A DNA stretch of 64,000 nt from assembly GCA_033032175.1 (NCBI GenBank), contig CM065309.1:10106001-10170000 (forward strand), read 5' to 3'. Below the pieces are notes generated by a model. It had not been told where the DNA came from. It did no database searches and saw only the letters and a list, made by a program, of their open reading frames with translations. The first letter of the stretch is position 1. The number at the start of each line of letters is the position of its first letter. A program made the translations under genes and the position numbers. This DNA comes from Saturnia japonica (Eukaryota > Arthropoda > Insecta > Lepidoptera > Saturniidae). This document shows positions 1 through 14,100 of this stretch, piece after piece.

Positions 1-212
1 ATTTTATTAAAAGACAGACTTACGAATTTCATAAATTACAGATATGCAACATTTTATAGTAAATATATGATAAAAAGAAAAACTAGATGTCGATATCGAA
101 AACAAAACAATATATTTTTAATGCGATTATAAATCTATACATATAAAATGCTTTGTCCTGAATGACTGACGAATCAACGCACAGGCTAAACCGCTGATTG
201 TAGAGACCTGGA
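1..212. other. AT-rich stretch without a recognised gene
   Basis: I see no reading frame, RNA gene or clear repeat boundary here. Confidence 0.4.
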
Positions 213-522
213 TTTTTTTTTTTTTTTTTAACTGACTACACTGTTAGCCTTAGGGGCCCTAAAGCCGCTGCGGCTTTTACAGCTTCACCGGACTTGGGGG
301 CGAGCGCAGAGGGCACTCAGCCGCGAAAGTTTCGTGGACGACTCGCACGAGGGTGCCAAAGTGGCCGGACCTCGGCTCGGGCGGTCGTCGCGTTCGCAAA
401 TAGGTCGCGATCTAATCGAATCCCTACACCTACGATTCGAGCTAACTAAATTATACACATAGGCATGTTCCCTTCCTCCTGGGAGGAAGGAAGGAACCGT
501 GCGTATGTGTATTTAGTAATCG
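213..522 (-). repeat. Full-length (about 310 bp) poly(A) retroposon, copy 1
   Basis: On the plus strand it starts with a run of T, then CTGACTACACTGTTAGCC, and ends near GTATTTAGTAATCGG. Read on the minus strand it is an element with a 3' poly(A) tail. The same unit recurs at 31297-31605 and 31955-32272, and short 5'-truncated versions occur at 8851, 13335, 18091 and 49541. This is the behaviour of a SINE or of the 3' end of a LINE. Confidence 0.75.
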
Positions 523-1179
523 GAATGACAACCTGGAACTTGCAGGGTGTGTTCTTTATATAATGTAGGCATCCGATAAGAAAGGATTTTCCGAAATTCT
601 ACCCCTAAGAGGGTGAAAAAGGGGGGCAAAATTTGTATGGGACAACGTGATTCCTTGGTCTAATCTACTTCAAATATTGCATAAACCTTTTTTAACTAAC
701 TTGATGAAAGACGTGTGTTGTATTTTATTGAAATTCATACCCTAATGGGGTTAAAAAGGGGTAGAAAATTATTTTGGCGATGATTTACTTCGAAGTTGAT
801 ATAAATACTCCTTAGTGCTTTTGATTTAAATTACACATTTTATTTTGACACATGTTAGAAAATTCAATCCGATATTATCAAAATAGGTTGAACTCACTTA
901 AAAACATAAGCAAATACTCTTTAAAATTATAATGTCTCGAAAGTCACCATACTATATTAGTACCTCATTTGAAGGTTTCTAAGCTTAAAGAGGGTATGCA
1001 CTTTTAGGACACGGCCTCATAGGGACGTAAAGTTCGAAATTTGAAATGGTAAGGACTAGAACATTTTGGTTATAAATTATACAAATCATTCAAAATTAAA
1101 AAAAAAAACATTTAAAATCTATACTAATACTATTAATATAATAAAGTGGAAAAGTTTTTTTTGTTTTGTTTGTTTAAAT
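523..1179. repeat. Degenerate repeat related to 6600-6865
   Basis: The piece GTAGGCATCCGATAAGAAAG followed by a rich GGGTGAAAAAGGGG segment matches GTAGGCATCCGCTAAGAACG near 6703. It has no open reading frame of note. Most likely a decayed non-autonomous element. Confidence 0.45.
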
Positions 1180-1384
1180 ACGCTAATATCTGGAACTACC
1201 AGTCGTATTCGAAAAATTCTTTTTTTATATGGTAGCCAGACTCACGATTAATAGTATAGGTTATATAACATTAGGCTACAGTTTCTAGCTAGCCTTAAAT
1301 ATTGATTTTATTTACTTAAGTCGGAAGTCGAAACCCTCGCGAACTGCTTTAGCCGCATGCGCTGGCTTAATGGTTAATGATACG

Positions 1385-4300
1385 CAGCGGCGGCCTTACC
1401 CATTGCGAGGCTCCGGGCGGCAAGTCTTTGCGAGGCCTTTTGTTCTATGGAAAAGTACCGATGTGATGCGAATGTAGGTCTGGTTGTTTGGTAGGTATTC
1501 GTTATGTTTGACGAGAAATGATAAAGTTATACAAATAAATAAAATTTGAGTTTTAAAATATTTTACTTATATTGAAAGATTTACAACATTAACAAATACA
1601 GAGATGATAAATTTTAAAATTGTAGTTTGCGGCTTTTACTAAGACTAAAATCTTTAATTAAAGCACAATAATCTATCGAATGAGCTACGTCATTTTCGAT
1701 TGAAAGAATAGCATGAGCTAAAAGCCGATCCTGTGTCATCGAATTCCTCAAATATGTTTTAATAATTTTAAGCCTCGAAAAACTCCTTTCGGCATACGCA
1801 ACCGTAACAGGTGTGGTGTCAATAATTCTCAAAACTATTTCGATAGTGGGGTAAACTTCAGTTAATTTTTTTCTATTATGTATTTCAGCACCGAGATAAT
1901 GTCATCGTTTCCTTCATACACACGGATGAACATATTCAGTTCTTCGTACAATTCATGTCCATCAATATCACATGATTCTCCTACTGTCATAGATATTTGC
2001 AAGTCGCTGCATTGCTTCGAAAGTTCACTATCACTAATTTCCTTTAATCTTTTTATATTATACATGAAACCAAATATGCTCTCATGATATTTAAGTGCCT
2101 CAAACCTAGGATGGCAGCTTGCGCGCACATCGTCGACAATAACATAAAAAAAGTTTATTTTGAAAATCTCTTCCGCATTCAATTCATGAGCTTGATCTTC
2201 CCCTTCATAATCAAAATGCCTTTTTTACGTCGTCTTTTGACTTCTTTAAATTGTCTGTCAATATCATTTTCCTCGGCTATTTATCTCGCTATTACAAGGG
2301 ATGACTGAAAACCATTTTCTCGATAATTATTGAGCCAATTTGTGCATGCGTCTAGGTGTTGTACAGCCACATCTAAGTGCATGCCAAATTTTACTGATAA
2401 CATTTATCTTTGTAAGAATGTCATACCATATGACAAGTGAAACTACAAATTCGTAGGTAGTTATTTCCTTTTCTAGAGAATGGCATTCACTTACCAACTG
2501 ACAATCTGTTGTATTTTCTGCTAAATCCTTTAAAGCAATACATATATCGCTTAATTGGTATTTAACGGCCTTCACCGATGCTACCCTGCACTCACATGTA
2601 GTTTCAGAAAGTGGTTTTTTCGATAAGAAATTTACATGAGCATTTAAAATAGCCCACCTATGACTTGAGCCGCCAAAAGAGTGTACAACCTAGATAGCAA
2701 ACCAAAAAAAAATTTTGCTTGCTAACAAGACGATGCTGCATCTCCTAGGATGAGATTCCAGCCATGAATCCCACAAGGTAAAAAATAAGCAAGTGGATTA
2801 CTTTCAATAATACGTTTCTGGACACCACTTTTTTCACCGCGCATATTGGCACCATTATCATATCCTTGGCCTCTGCAGTTTTGCAATGATATACCTAACT
2901 ATTTTAATTCTGTGATTATATAATTAGTCAAACTCTCAGCTGTGCTTTTTTCGACGGCTATGAAACCAATAAGATGTTCTTCAATTTCAACTGTTTTTGT
3001 ATTAAAAAATCTTATAATAATTGATAGTTGCTCAACACGAGAAACGTCGCGAGTACAATCAAGAATAATAGAGTATTATTTGGTTTTAATTATTTTTTCA
3101 ACAATTTCAATTACCACGTGACTTGCCATTAATTGTAGGAGATCATTTTGAATATTTTTTCCAATATAGTGGTCATTAATCGTTTTATCTTTTACTTTTT
3201 GTAAGTGAAGTCTGAGCACGGGATCAAATCAGGCTATTAACTTTACTTAATCTATAAAGTTGCCGCTTGTCTCACTCGAACCTGAGTCAGATGTTAACTT
3301 TTCTCTATTACCCCTGAAGGTCAAATTGTGATGTGCTATAAAATTTACAATTGCAAGCAATATTTCCAAAATATCTCTCCAACGTTGCCTTTTTTGTTCA
3401 ATTTGTGATTGAGCCACGGAGTCAATTGTGGAACAGCATTTTAAATCATTCTCTAAATTAATCCATTTCAGCATACAATCTTTGTGCTGTCGACTATATT
3501 CGTGTGACTTTAGGTAATTACCCAAGTGTTTCCAATCACACACTCCTTCACTTGATCCAATCTTTGTATTTTCTAGCCCGAATATTCGACACGGAAAGCA
3601 GTAAACGGTATCCTTTGTTTGTGAGTAAATCATCCAGCGCCTGTCAAGCTTTTCACTGTTAACTAATATCTTATTATAATGGTATTCACTGAATCGCCGT
3701 CCATTATCATTTACGGGAAATTACTCAACTTTAATCCGGATTGGACCTCTAATACAATCTCAGTTCGGTCTACATCAGTAATTGTTATGGGCCACAAACC
3801 GGGGTCATTTTGAGGATTCAGATTTTCTATTCCAGCAGTCATGGATGTAGATATAGACTCGGGCTCAGTTTCGTGTTCTTGACTGAATAGCGTTGACGTC
3901 GGCACCGGTGACCTAAGAGACAATGATATAGTTAAATCATCATCATCCTCGCTGTTTTTACATGATGACGGCGGCGGCACCCATGATGATGTGGAAGGAA
4001 TATTTTCAGCTGAATCAGGATTAAAGTCACTTTCAATCAATAAATATTTCGTATAGGTTTCTTGATCATCACTTTTTATATAATTATTTATATAGAGATC
4101 TACGTAGATTTTCTTGTACCTGCTTTCTTTTGATAGCTCGTTTCCTTTTTGAACTACCTGACTCAAATTTTCTACCGGGATCACGATCACGCGAACTCAT
4201 TTCGTAAATCTTGTTTTGTTTCGCAAAAATAGTCAGAAATATTTTTTATGTTGGTGTCACACAATTTTTTTTACTTTATTAGCTCACTCAATACTTAAAA

Positions 4301-4622
4301 TACTATAAAAGCGTAATTTTAAAGATATGTACGGTACAGCAACGATTTTGTAACTCATACTGCAAGCAAAATTGTTTCGAGGCGCGATATTCAAGTACTA
4401 CAAAATAAATTTATCAATTATGATTTGAATGAATGAATTAGTTAACTAACTTTATTTTAATTTACCGTTATGTTATAACCTTAATAAATAATTAAGAATC
4501 AAAATCAAAAGTTTTAAATAAAAAAAAAATTGTTAAAACATTTGTATTTTTTGACGCGACGCCCCTGCAAGAGCGAGGCCCCGGGCGATTGCTCTGTTCG
4601 CCACCCCCTAAGGCCACCACTG
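1385..4622 (-). mobile_element. hAT transposon, degraded, with 8-bp target duplication
   Basis: Ends are CAGCGGCGGCCTTA at 1385 and, inverted, CAGTGGTGGCCTTA ending at 4622, two mismatches in the first 14 bases. Each end is flanked by ATGATACG (1377-1384 and 4623-4630), a perfect 8-bp duplication as hAT elements make. The insertion site is visible as the uninterrupted sequence in the two other copies of the host repeat. The inside encodes a broken transposase on the minus strand. Confidence 0.9.
1614..4199 (-). pseudogene. hAT transposase pseudogene, ZMYM1-like (TTF zinc finger, DUF4371, hAT dimerization)
   Basis: Reading on the minus strand from an ATG at 4199 (MSSRDRDPGRKFES) gives, in shifting frames: an acidic N-terminus; a TTF-type zinc-finger block with RWMIYSQTKDTVYCFPCRIFG near 3600; the DUF4371 catalytic region with ILDCT near 3060, GQGYDNGANMRG near 2850 and PCGIHGWNL near 2770; and the C-terminal dimerization block AERSFSRLKIIKTYLRNSMT near 1750. 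It is dead: a frameshift near 4120, a stop at 3239, stops before YSII and LGIS, one after SSC, and further breaks. The order of domains is that of the ZMYM1-like hAT families widespread in insects. Similarity remains clear, so the loss is not ancient. Confidence 0.88.
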
Positions 4623-5090
4623 ATGATACGTCAATACATTGTTCTACAAAAATATTGGCCATTAGTATAAAAAACAGTCAGCGATAACATATATCTATCT
4701 CTTATACATGAGCCCCAATAAGGTATAATGCAAAGTTTTTTGTTGAAAATTAAAAATTAACGTATAAGAATTATTTTTAAGCATGCCATATTAATCCTTA
4801 CGAACAAAGGTTACTTCTGCATAAAGACAATTTATAATGAAGATAAACTTCGTCTTTTACAGCATTTTATTTGGACGCATAGTTTAAGAGATAATACAAA
4901 ATTAAAATAATTCAACACTCGGCTCGAGTTTGTGTCTATAGTAGTAGTGGCGCAAACGAACCGTGCGATGCCGCGATGTAACCATCTGGCCGCCCGATAA
5001 AAATATTGTCTATAATGAAGTATTCTAAATCATCAATCAGTGATTTCTTCTAAATTATATGCGGGTGAAACCCCGAGGCACAGCTAGTGT

Positions 5091-5994
5091 TAGATATAAA
5101 TAGAATGTAATTTTATTAATTAATTAATTAAACTTTTGGCTGCAAAGGCTTGTGGTTGAGTGCGAGGACTTACATAAACAAATGTAAACTTTGTTGTATC
5201 TCGTCCTGGCGTCATAAAAGGAAAACTTTTATGATACCTAATTGCATTAACAATGTTGGACAACACCCTCCTTTATATCGAATAATAGCTGTATCCGCGA
5301 CTCTGCTCGCGTGGACGACAGAAGAACACACAATACTTGCTTATAAAAATCATAGTTTCTGTAGTAAAAACTATACCTAATAATTGTTTTTAAAATGAAG
5401 ATATTGGTATATTTTTTTAAAAGACTTGGTCAAGTACCTGAGATGTAAGACAGTTTTTTTTTATCTATCTAGTACTTTTTACGTGATGCGCGCACAACGG
5501 CAAACCTGTATCATTTTATTCATATAGAAGATAGATTATTTTACACATAACGGTATAAAACAGCTGCTTCATATTTTCTATTACTCTTTACCATCAGCAA
5601 AATTTAAGGCGAATTCGTGTTTTGAAGAATATATTGCTTAATATTTATTAAATTTTTGTTATTGTGCAAGCTATGTTCACTTTTTTAAGGCCCACACCAA
5701 ATTTTTTGAATTGTTTAAACATGTTTCGCGTTAATCGATGTGTTAACCGGTTTGTGAAACAAGTAGAATAAGTATGCAATGTCCTCTAGTTCTCGCTATG
5801 CCAAGCATCCACATTTTATTTTTCTGAATTCGAATGCATTTACTAATTTCAATACAGACTTCATTATCTCACGATGAAGAAGAATGTCGTAAAGACACCC
5901 AAGACTCTTAAGCACTGGTCAAGTAGCATTAAAGGGGATAAACAGTACAATATATTTTTCATCGTTTGAAATAAGCCAATTTTTCGTGGTCTGG
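5091..5994. other. Intergenic, small repeat end only
   Basis: A fragment reading TAGCTGTATCCGCGACTCTG near 5285 is related to the ACTAGCTGTGCCCGCG repeat ends seen at 22864, 39290 and 47263. Nothing else is recognised. Confidence 0.4.
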
Positions 5995-6290
5995 CATATT
6001 TTTTTTTATAATTCGTTATAGGTTCAAGGTTCAGGCCACAATCTCACTTAATGGTATATGACCATGTGGCCCAAGACAGTAACACGTTAAGCCTAGTGAA
6101 AGGACTGGCTCTCAAGTACAGCTGTGTCGGTACACACTTGAAGGTATTTAGTCAAAGATTTTCCAATTGCGGGTGGAAGCTAGCCAAGCGGGCATAAGAA
6201 AAAGTCCTACGACCTTGCTAAGCCCATTACCTATTATGGGGTAAACCCATACCTTCTCTTAGGAAGAGAATTTTGCACAACTATTTATTT
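5995..6290 (+). repeat. Interspersed repeat, CTGGCTCTCAAGT family, copy 1
   Basis: Contains CTGGCTCTCAAGTACAGCTG, a TAGCCA(A/G)(G/A)C(G)GGCAT segment and TACACAC, in the same order as at 14140-14455 and 41385-41585. The shared order over about 200-300 bases identifies a dispersed, diverged non-coding family. Confidence 0.65.
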
Positions 6291-6599
6291 GTTTGTATTA
6301 TAATATTATTATTATGACTTTATGTGAAATATAAACTTTAATAGGTTTAATAAGTATTAAAATATACTTCTGGTATTTGGTGACAGAAAGTATTAATTTC
6401 TTATAAAGAATAAATCCTTGTTGGTTTGTACTATTATATTCGTGAAAGGTAAATGCAGGCATTAAATAAAAGACTACCTGCTACATATTTCCAGAAAGGA
6501 GATCAGAAGCTAATGTAGGTCTTTCACATTTTAATGCGGTTTTTTAGAAGTTCCAAAAGTAACTAAAACTACGGATGTGCATAGCTTTAATCTCAAAAT

Positions 6600-6865
6600 A
6601 TACATAAAAGGAAATCGTGACTGAGTGACTGATCTTTCAGCATATAGCTCAATCCGCTGAATGGATTGAGTTGAAATTTGACACACATATAGTTATTATG
6701 ACGTAGGCATCCGCTAAGAACGGATTTTTGAAAATTTAATCTCTAAAAGGAGCGTAATGAGGTTAACGGGCTTTCAAAATTTATATAAAGAAATCATATA
6801 AGAATTATAATTTTCAAACTTGGCGCGAACGAAGCCGCGTGCAGAAGTTAGTCTCAAACTATTTT
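6600..6865 (+). repeat. Degenerate non-autonomous repeat ending in GCGAACGAAGCCGCG
   Basis: Has GACTGAGTGACTGATC, the shared GTAGGCATCCGCTAAGAACG block, and ends GCGCGAACGAAGCCGCGTGC, a typical lepidopteran repeat terminus. No coding potential. Confidence 0.5.
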
Positions 6866-8150
6866 TCCGACGAAATTCAGCTTTTATTAAAGTACCTATA
6901 CTATAAAATGTTACTGAGACCACTGGTCACCGAGTGCCTGAAGATATATTACCACCTTTAGCCTGAACTCCTATAAACTCCGCAACCCAACAACACGTTT
7001 GCAGCTTCAACTAAAAATTAACATAAATGAACATTTGATACTGATGAAATTGTATGAAATTTAGTATTGTAATATATTATTCAAGGATAGCATGTATTCC
7101 GGAACTCGTTGTTAACTTGTTATATAAATATAACTGAGTAGTTCTACTCGGATTCTCATACACAGTTTAAACTTATGGCAGTGGATATCCTGCATATTAA
7201 TGATATTTCAACATACCTTAAAATGAAAACTAAATGTTTTACTTTAAAAAAATATTTCATTTATGTATTTATATAAGTAGGTATTATTATTTCTACACGG
7301 GATCACGAGAAATATGATAAAGGATTATAAAGTTCTTTTGGTAATTTATATAGGTACTTAATAAATATAGTTAATATTTAGTAGGTATTGAAAACTTATG
7401 TTATCATAATGTTCGCTACGTGTACGCATACCCATATTCGCTTTACAAGAGTTTAAACCAACATGATTATTTATAATTTTTCTAATCGAATCTTTCTTTT
7501 TAACGTGTTTGATTTCACGACGAGGTCATCGTTATGTGTCAACCTGATAACATTTTGTAACGTTTGTCTGCAATCTAAGCTCAACAGCAAAAATTTATGA
7601 AAGGTTAATCATAATATGTTATATTTCTACAAATCTAATAATCGTTTATTATAATTATATTTGCAAATAAAAAAAAACAATGTTCACATTTCATAATAAT
7701 GTATATTATCAAACATATGTTTATATGAAGAATAACTTAAATAATACTGTAATGAAATTATATAAAGTATTTATTTTCTTATATTTTATTTTAGTAATAC
7801 ATGGTACAATTGATACGTTAGTACGAAATCTTATAATTACGAGATATTATAAACTATTACGTGTCCGTCTATATGTCAATCAAATACGTATCATACTATT
7901 TTGTAACGAAGAAACAACTTGAAAAACTATTTGGCCTCAAGGAATATTGTTGATGCTTGCCAAATTTGACCTTATCCTCTTGGTATTAATCATACATAAC
8001 AATACCAATTAATTGTTCGTTGATTTATGTATATATTTACATAACAATGTATTACTTTATAATAATAGTATAAATATAATCAGCAATTTACAAAATACAT
8101 GTGTAAGTGTCAAAACAATTAAATATGTCCATTAGTTAATTCAAGCGGAT
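6866..8150. other. Intergenic AT-rich DNA downstream of gene A
   Basis: I see no convincing gene. Longer open frames here are AT-driven and lack recognisable motifs. Confidence 0.4.
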
Positions 8151-11100
8151 TTAAAATCTGCCTTTAGGCTTGAATGGTGATGGCTGATATTGGGGTTGGA
8201 CATTGGAAGAAGCTCCTTGAGCGCTTGGTGGTAATGTTTTTAAGTAGTCCAGGGCTTTCTGGATCGCCGGAGGAATCGGTGGTGGTGTAGGTAGATGATC
8301 ACCCTGGAAAAAATTTCTTAAGTTATACCTTATTTGTCTGGTCTCGTGGCGAAGTGGTAGTAAGCCCTACTATTGAGTCGAAAAGTCGCGGATTCGATCC
8401 CCGCATACGACTGACTTTCCTGTGATGAGCACAATTTGTCAGTTATATGTCTGGGTGTTAAATATCTAAAAACCCATATATGTTATATAGTATCTATATC
8501 AACTGTTTAGTTACCATAATACAAGCTTAGCTTAGTTTGCAATGAAATGGCCGTGTCTGAAATTGCATTTTATTTATTTATATATATGCATATAGATTGT
8601 ATTTTATTTACACAAACAGTTTAGGTCATATTGCCCATTTTTTGAGGTTTTTTATTTCATGTTTTAGCCATTCGCGTAAAGAATGGTTTAATGAGATATT
8701 TGTACTAATATTTTGTAGATGGATATTACCAAATATCATTTTTAAAATATCGGACTAAAAAGGTTCAACAACTTTTTTGAATGTGTAGAAATGGATTATT
8801 AAAATATCCTTAAAATATCAAATATGTGACATCTCTGTTGTTAGCAGAGATTTTTTTTAAAACTCACTATACTGTTAGCCTTATAGGCCCTGAAGCCGCT
8901 GCGGCTTTTACAGCTTCATCGAACTTGGTTACAGTGTTAGCAGAGAATAATACTTTTTTTATATATTAACTAGCGACGCAACCCAGTTTCGTACGGGTAA
9001 AATTTAAAATGTGGTGAATTAGATGTTTTAAAAAGCTTGATTTAGAGTTCATCGCTTTAATATTGATCGTTCCTAACTACTAAACTGCCTTATTAGCCTA
9101 TTGATCCTAAACGCGACTGCCATGCTCGAGGTCCTAGGTTCGATTCTCAGGTCGAGCAAAGTGTTATTGGGCTTTGTGCCTGATTAATGGCAATAGGCTC
9201 GACCTTTTTACATGGGACCTAAAACATACCCGGTGAACTCTGGGTGTACACTTCTGCCTGTAAGCGCCCGAAAATCCTTTTTTGACGACTTGATTACAAA
9301 TCATTGAATTTTTTCTATTATTCAAAAACTTATTTGGAAACTATTAACTGTCCGGAAGAAAATCTTTAAATATAGTGAAAACCGCATTAGAATCCGTTGT
9401 GTAGTTTAAAAGATCTGAGCGTACAGAGGCACAGATAGCGGGAAGGGACTTTAAACAAACCCCTGAGGGTAAAATGTCTTCGCAGCTCATGTACGCTTGC
9501 AATATCAGAAACTTGACATGCGCGTTGCAAAACCAGAAACACGACACGCGCGTTGCCGATCCTTCAAAAATTTAATCATTTATTGAAAGTTATATAATAT
9601 TACAATGTAACCATATACAATTACATAAAAATGTGGAATCTTTTTAAATTAATGACTGCACAGTACTTGATAGAACTGGTGGAACTCTGTTTGAACTTGT
9701 CATTATAGTAACAGATTTTTTCTTGATTTCACCTTCTCGTGTTTTATAATGCTTATATAAATTAAAATATATACGGTTCGGATTTAAACAGCCTCACCTG
9801 ATTTAAAGTACAATGTGCCTAAAAATGGCAATACGGCAAACCTATAAAGAGGGCTGCTTCTTAGTGTTACGAAAGTCTGGGTTACTCGGCGACGAATTTT
9901 ATATTTAAGTTTAGGCCAAGCGAACGCCATCATACAATGGCTATATCACAAAGCTTTCTTTTACTTAAAATCTTACCACTAAATTGTAGGTCATTTAGGG
10001 TCGTTATTTAATAGTTTGTAGCGACATTTGTACACGTATTAGCTAACCTCACATACGCGTCAGCCTACGCCTCAGACATCTTCCTTAAATGTTTTGCGTA
10101 ACTCAAATGATTCAGGCTTTACTCAACATATTTTCCAAGTATTATGCGAAATAGGTATGCGTCGGGACCACTCCCAGATCTTATCTCGAATTTGCACTTT
10201 ATGTTCTTGTAAATGGATTTTTTTACGAACATTAAAAATAGTTTTTATTGTTCAATATGACTCATCATCTTTTTTGTTTTCTTCCTTATGGTTAATACAT
10301 CAAAGTACTAAATTTTTTTGTTACACATAATAAGGAGATTCTTGTAGTAATTATAATTTATACAACAAAAATTAACCGTAGGGTAAAGTAAGTAACAAAA
10401 TCATAAATGTGAAAAAGGGACCAAATTTAGTAGGAACGACGTTATCGACAAAAGAGCTGAAATCTAACAGGTGCCAAATGCCGTAGCTGTTCCCTTAATT
10501 ATAGTCGTAGGAATGTACGTTCTTCAATTAATTTACAAAATAATTCGCTACTTTCTTTGAAATAAGTTTTCTAACTTAGCAAGTCTATTGCTCAATTTAT
10601 CTAAGTCTATGCTTAATTATCTATCTTTTTTGTATATAAGTTTCTGTTTCATCTACAAGTGGTCTAAGTTTTTGATTAGTGACTGAGTGAGTCAGTCAGT
10701 GAATAATAAAAATGCTACTTTTCAGACCATCATAACTCAAGACATATTACAGGTTTATACGTGAAATTTGGGATTCTAAGAAGTCAAGAGAGGTTTATTA
10801 ATCATAAAAAATTTCAAATATGTAGGTCAAATAATTTTTGACTAATGGAGAGGTTCAAAGTAGCTCGAAATGGTTCGCGTAAATGTATATTTAAACCAGC
10901 CGGTCTGTCGCCCTTTTCATTTCCAAGCTTGGCTGATACACTGTCGTGTCTCTAGATCATAGCAAAATTATACCAAGATTTAACTTTTAATAATAAATAA
11001 AAGTCTATTTTATGGTATATACACCCTGTATAATTATGATCAGCTCAAGATACTTATAACATTGAGATGTTTTATCTTTGCTACAAATTTTGATATACTT

Positions 11101-14100
11101 TATTGTCTATTGTGAAAACGACAATTAAAGACATACTATTTCTAAATAGCTACATTTTAAAATCCCGTGAAATTAAAATGCAAATAAAACTTATTTTGAT
11201 GTTCTTTGTAGGTCAAGGCTGATTTCGTAGGTTTTGTTTAGATGTAGAATGATGTTTAACGTAACACTAACGCTACTCAGATCACTTTAGGATGCACCGG
11301 GGCAATTAAATTAACATAAGTATATAAACGAAACATTGATTCATTTTAATATGTAGCATATATAACAAAAAAGTACATACAAAAAGAGGTAAAACTATGT
11401 CTTGTGGATTTCAGTAGGTATATTATGATCTTTTTATAATACTTAGAATCAATAAAACTCAATGGATCATACTTAGTTTGTTGTTCCTATTAAATGATCT
11501 TAACGTACTACTGGTTCTTAGGTTGTTAATACAAAGAAATAATAATAAGGAAAATAATTGGGATAAAAAAGCGTTAATTCCTTGAAAGGTTAAATGCCCA
11601 GTATAAAATATTATTGCGTATAAAGATTTTATAATACGCATTCCGTGAATATTCAATTGCGAACCATCATTAAACTTATACCCTGCAGTAATATGTCAAG
11701 GAAACTGTGCTGATAGTAATTCCTACTATAATATGTTATTTTAACTCCATCATTTCATCAAGTTAATGTAGTATATAAATATTTTTATTATTTCAAACCA
11801 CAATATATATATATTTTAATTGTATACATATTACGTTTTCTATTATGAATAGAGGATTTTTGCATACATACATATTTAATCAATAATCACTGTCTATAAT
11901 CAAAACATTATATGATAACCATTAAAGCTAATTTTATGCCCATTAAATATTACAACCTAAAAAGTAGTATAGAAAAATACTTTATAACAACCTAGGATTC
12001 TTCCTAGGATAACATTTAATTTTTTTTTTATGTTTTAGGCATTGCATTAATATTATATAAACGTATTTCTTAGATTTCCTTTCGCTGTTATTATTACGTT
12101 CTTATATAATTAAGTACATAAACAACAATACAAATTTTAACAAAATAAAAAAAAAAAAACAAGTTTAGTGATTTTGAGGAGTTCCCCGGTGTATCTTCGA
12201 AGTGTAAGATCCAATGTCAATGAAATTAAAATGAGACCACCCTTTCCAACGAAAAAGAATTATCTAAATCGGTTTATAAACAAAGAAGTTATGGTTGAAC
12301 ATCCATAAAAAAATATACATTCGAATTGAGAACCTCCTCCTTATTTTTGAAGTCGGTAAAAAATAAAAAATCTGTTTCACATCCGATTGTCCGTTTGTTT
12401 ACCACGTTTTGTTGTTGTACCTATACTAAGCCGTTAAATTAGGAACGGAAAGGTAAGAATATGGACTTCATGTTAGCTTATAATTATAACAGATATCCTA
12501 TGATTATCAATGCTTATTCAACTTTTTTTTTAATAAAGCATTTTTTGCAGACTTTAGGTTGTACCTTTTTTATGTAGTAAACTTTATAGAGAATAGTTAC
12601 AAATTACTTGAAAAATAAACAATATCTGTACTGGCATAAAGTTACTATTTACAATAGAAGTGAGCTCATTTGTTTTTTTTAATTTATGTACATAGTTATT
12701 CTTATTTTACGTTACAATAAGCTGAGAGACACGCAACTGAAGGTAATCAAGGTACTAAAATGTTTCTCAATTTTATAAAATTTGATAAACGTTCGAGTCT
12801 ATTAAATTCGTATTAACTTGTGCAATATTACGATTTTATTTAGTTGTTGTTGATCAATGAAAGTTGATCCACCTTCGACACAAAAGGCGTGGTTAGTCGT
12901 TGGGTTATAAAAACAAAGGCGTGTGACCTTTTAAATAAATATAGGGATATAATTTCACACACGGCCGTTTAATTCCAAACTAAGAGAAGTTTGTAGTATG
13001 GTAACAAGTTGCTGATACATATACACATATGGTTATACATATTTATCATCCAGATACAACTGACAAAATTATCATCACTCAAAAATCATTCATGTACCGG
13101 GTTTGAACCCGCGACCTCTCGGCTCAATAATACTGTTTATATACTACCACTGCGACCTGAGGCCTGTCAAATGTTACGTTATGTACAGTTCTGTTTAGCA
13201 AGAAAATTTTACAATTTTATTTTTGCAACTGTAAATCGAATATTAAACAAGTAATGTAAGTCTACATCGAATAGGTGTCCGTGGAGCAGTGTCCCTTTTT
13301 TATTATTTCTATAATTTTGAAATTTACATCAACGGACTTTTTCTGTTTCTATATGACTATACTGTTAGCCATAAGGGCCAGGGCCTTTAGGAAGCCTCAG
13401 ATTGTTTTTACAGCTTAACCAGGCTCGTATCAACGAATGTTATAATCGAACGGTTTATCAAATAGCTATATCAATACTAGGGTATAATAAATAATGTATT
13501 AAAGTGTTTCCGTGATAATAACACTGATCAAACAGGTTAACGGAACGACATGGCCATACAGTACGTTATCATTATAAATCAAACCTGTGGTTGGAATCCG
13601 TTCTCGTCGGCTATGTACGAGAGGGCGATAAGGGTGCCATCTGGTGACTTATAACTAAACTTTCCTTCGGCTACTTGCACTTCATCGGGCTCGCCCTTGC
13701 CAAAGTTCTTTACATAGCCAGTCTCTTCAGCGTTTATTTCATTGCCAGTTTCATATCTAAAAAAATGTTATAATAAATCAGATTTGTATAATATTTATTT
13801 TTATGTAACAAATGTGGCAAACAAGCATACGGACCACCTGGTGGTAAGCGGCTACAGTAGTCTATGGATGCCTGTAATACCATAGGCATAACTAGCACGT
13901 TTCCGACCTTGATACCACTTCCCCAAAGAGACCTGGAAACCCTAGTCACCACATGAACATAAGACTAGGTTATTTGGCTGCGATCTTCTGTAGGGTGGAA
14001 GTGTTCCACCAGTCGGACTGCCCCAAGTAGAGAGAAATCTACAAAGAAATTTTTCTGTGCTCTACCTCTCATAAATAACATAGGTAAATATTATATCAAA

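Larger units (their letters stand above)
1180..5090. repeat. Older repeat split by the hAT insertion, copy 1
   Basis: The halves 1180-1384 and 4631-5090 align in order with the unbroken copy at 40830-41320 and, in reverse, with 22864-23480. Shared landmarks are the TAGCCAGACT and AGGCTA region, GAACTGCTTTA(G/T)CCGC, TTAATGGTTAAT, GTTCTACA, and the end GGGTGAAACC...GCACAGCTAGT. The hAT element lies exactly between the halves. Confidence 0.75.

Noticed and set aside
8341..8402. Possible tRNA gene
   Set aside because: The A and B boxes are there, but the head continues into a SINE body, the acceptor stem does not pair well, and three similar copies exist in the window. A tRNA-derived SINE explains it.
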